Under the pieces are notes generated by a model. That model saw only the letters and a list, made by a program, of their open reading frames with translations. It did no database searches and was not told where the DNA came from. Below, one piece after another: positions 6,637 to 8,047 of a stretch of DNA of 8,047 nucleotides. The DNA comes from Bacillota bacterium. Its GTDB lineage: Bacteria > Bacillota > Clostridia > Acetivibrionales > DTU013. The position numbers and the translations under genes are program-made. Location: the NCBI GenBank assembly GCA_023399355.1, contig JAEWQC010000021.1, positions 1 to 8,047 on the forward strand, in the 5' to 3' direction. How positions within the stretch are numbered: position 1 is the first letter of the stretch; each line of letters begins with the position of its first letter.

Positions 6637-7875
6637 ATGTCAAAAACCATTTGGTATATCTCAAAATATGCTCAAAATCCCATATATGGATTTCCTGGAC
6701 GGCAGTTTTCTTTTTGTAAATATTTTACCGCAAAAGGTTATAACGTTACATTAATTGGGTCACGCTCAAATGGTAGAAACAGCCCTTCCTTAAAGTTAAG
6801 AAATCAGATTTATTACCATTCTGATGGAGTATCAGGTGTAATCCTGAATGGCCCATTAATTAATCTGGGCTTTAGTATTAAACGTATATATAGCTGGTTG
6901 ATTTTTGAGTTACGACTACTTTACTGGGCATTTTTCAAAATGACCAAAAAACCAGATGTTATTATTGTCTCCTCATTATCCCTACTAACTTTTTTATCTG
7001 GGATTATATTAAAAAAAAGATTTAACTGTAAACTTGTTTGTGAAGTTAGGGATATCTGGCCTCTGACATTAATGGAGACAAAAGGTTTTAAGAAATCAAA
7101 TTACATCATTAAGCTACTCTCCATGATTGAACGAATGGGATATAAATATGCGAATGCGATTATTGGCACAATGGGGAATCTTCAATCTCACATTCAAAAT
7201 GTAAACCCTGATTTTACTGAAAAAGTTGAATACATTCCAACAGGGTTTGATAATAGATTCTACATAGAAGATCCTGTAGTTCTGAATAAGGTCAATGATA
7301 TATTTTTAAAGATACCGGATGGGAATTTTATCGTAGGATATGCAGGTACTATAGGTTTAGTAAATTGTGTCGAAGAGATTGTTGAAGTGGCAAAAAAGAT
7401 GAAGGATGAAGCAATAAGTTTTGTCATTTTCGGAGATGGTGTTCTAAAAGGACAATTAATGGAGAGAGTTAAAAAAATGGAATTAACTAATGTGATTTTT
7501 GGAGGGTTCTTTCCCAAAAACAATGTTCCGTTTATCTTATCAAATTGCCATGTACTGATAAATCCTTGGTTATCGGAAGTTACCCTTTATAATTATGGCG
7601 TCTCGCCTAATAAATGGATTGATTATATGTTCAGCGGAAGGCCTATCATTGTTTCAATGGATGGATATAAAAACATTATTAACGATGCAGACTGTGGTGT
7701 CTTTATAAAAGCAGGTGATATAGACGCTATAGTTGCTTCAATAAACCAATATAGGGCAATGAGTAAAGAAGAAATGGACAGAATAGGTAATAATGGAAAA
7801 GAATATTTGTTGAAGAATCTAACCTATGAGGTCCTAACAAATAAGTATATATCGGTTATCGAGAATTGCAAATAG
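6637..7875 (+). CDS. WbuB-like GT4 glycosyltransferase
   Basis: GT-B glycosyltransferase of the GT4 subgroup that includes WbuB (an N-acetyl-L-fucosamine transferase in some O-antigens); presumably adds an early sugar to the lipid-linked repeat unit. Its real donor is unknown, and no UDP-FucNAc synthesis genes (fnlABC) are in the window. Seen in 412 aa: the N-terminal loop IYGFPGRQFSFCKYF (16-30); a hydrophobic patch around 105-125 that may touch the membrane; CEVRDIWPLTLMETKG (135-150), whose DIWPL is typical of this subgroup; YIPTGFDNRFY (199-209) at the domain junction; GYAGTIGLVNCVEEI (234-248); and SPNKWIDYMFSGRPI (323-337). That last segment stands where other GT4 enzymes have E-x7-E; as in WbuB-like proteins the motif is degenerate (Asp at the second site). 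Both domains are complete, so the stop at 7873 looks genuine. ATG lies 24 bases after the dehydrogenase stop, in AT-rich DNA without a recognisable ribosome site or promoter. Confidence 0.9.
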   Translation: MSKTIWYISKYAQNPIYGFPGRQFSFCKYFTAKGYNVTLIGSRSNGRNSPSLKLRNQIYYHSDGVSGVILNGPLINLGFSIKRIYSWLIFELRLLYWAFFKMTKKPDVIIVSSLSLLTFLSGIILKKRFNCKLVCEVRDIWPLTLMETKGFKKSNYIIKLLSMIERMGYKYANAIIGTMGNLQSHIQNVNPDFTEKVEYIPTGFDNRFYIEDPVVLNKVNDIFLKIPDGNFIVGYAGTIGLVNCVEEIVEVAKKMKDEAISFVIFGDGVLKGQLMERVKKMELTNVIFGGFFPKNNVPFILSNCHVLINPWLSEVTLYNYGVSPNKWIDYMFSGRPIIVSMDGYKNIINDADCGVFIKAGDIDAIVASINQYRAMSKEEMDRIGNNGKEYLLKNLTYEVLTNKYISVIENCK

Positions 7876-8047
7876 ATTTTCAGCAATCTGGTACATATAA
7901 GTAGTCATACTGATAATTCGAATCCTGAAGTTAATCCCACGAAAGTGGAAGTTTGCCCTAATAGCATAGAACTGCAGATTGATAGTAATTTGAAGAGCAG
8001 AGATAGCTTATCTAAGTATCAAGTTCCCGAGAACAGGACGGTGTTTA
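7876..8047 (+). pseudogene. 5'-truncated GT4 glycosyltransferase remnant (runs off the window)
   Basis: The frame is open for 57 codons from the stop of the preceding gene to the window end, with no ATG; only non-standard starts such as GTG 7945 or TTG 7990 exist. From about 7921 the translation reads NPEVNPTKVEVCPNSIEL, then KSRDSLSKYQVPENRTVF at the edge. This resembles the linker of GT4 enzymes just before the donor domain (pattern K-v-x-v-x-PNSIE, then R-x-x-L-x-x-x-x-x-P-x-x-x-x-VF). In an intact enzyme about 180-200 residues of acceptor domain should come first. Here the upstream DNA is instead the complete WbuB-like gene, which ends with its own C-terminal helix. The simplest reading is the 3' part of an older transferase gene whose 5' half was lost or replaced. 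The match is from memory of family patterns, not an alignment; a genuine gene with an unusual start is the alternative. The other two forward frames contain stops. Confidence 0.5.

Noticed and set aside
7563..7630. Missing E-x7-E motif in the WbuB-like transferase, considered as an inactivating change.
   Set aside because: The replacement SPNKxxDYM segment is characteristic of WbuB-like GT4 enzymes, so it is a subgroup trait rather than damage.
7937..7948. Small hairpin CCAC-GAAA-GTGG with a GNRA-type loop after gene 7, considered as a terminator.
   Set aside because: The stem is only 4 bp and no T-run follows; it also lies inside the open frame that resembles a glycosyltransferase.
7884..7981. 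7-bp inverted repeat CAATCTG / CAGATTG flanking part of the right-hand tail, considered as mobile-element ends.
   Set aside because: Too short, no target duplication or transposase, and easily expected by chance in this length.

Overview
This window is an 8 kb stretch of a cell-surface polysaccharide (capsule, O-antigen or exopolysaccharide) biosynthesis locus. Everything reads on the + strand. The DNA is AT-rich (about one third G+C by eye). Start codons lack convincing Shine-Dalgarno sequences, and genes abut or overlap by a few bases. This style suggests a low-GC Bacteroidetes (Cytophagia/Flavobacteriia-like) bacterium; that is inference, since no rRNA or taxonomic marker is present.

Layout: (1) a RimK-like ATP-grasp ligase, open at its 5' side to the window edge; (2) a multi-membrane-span O-antigen polymerase/ligase-family protein; (3) a UDP-glucuronate 4-epimerase-type SDR enzyme; (4) a GT4 glycosyltransferase; (5) a second GT4 glycosyltransferase; (6) a WlbA/WbpB-type UDP-GlcNAcA 3-dehydrogenase; (7) a WbuB-like GT4 glycosyltransferase. 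After the stop of gene 7, the last ~170 bases hold an open frame without an obvious start. Its translation looks like the mid-portion of yet another GT4 glycosyltransferase, so it is probably a 5'-truncated remnant that runs out of the window.

How they fit together: the epimerase and the 3-dehydrogenase both handle UDP-hexuronic acids, so the repeat unit is probably acidic (GalA and/or a 2,3-diamino-2,3-dideoxyuronic acid). The three complete GT4 enzymes would assemble the oligosaccharide on a lipid carrier, the membrane protein would polymerise or transfer it, and the ATP-grasp enzyme could add an amide-linked substituent, for example an amino acid on a uronate carboxyl. Not in the window: the initiating phosphoglycosyltransferase, the flippase, UDP-sugar 6-dehydrogenases, and the aminotransferase and acetyltransferase that normally follow WlbA.

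I see no CRISPR array, tRNA, rRNA, insertion sequence, promoter or convincing terminator. No gene gap exceeds about 50 bases apart from the tail. The best candidates for something new are the truncated glycosyltransferase scar at the right end and the possible uronate-amidating role of the ATP-grasp protein; neither amounts to a clearly undescribed system from sequence alone.
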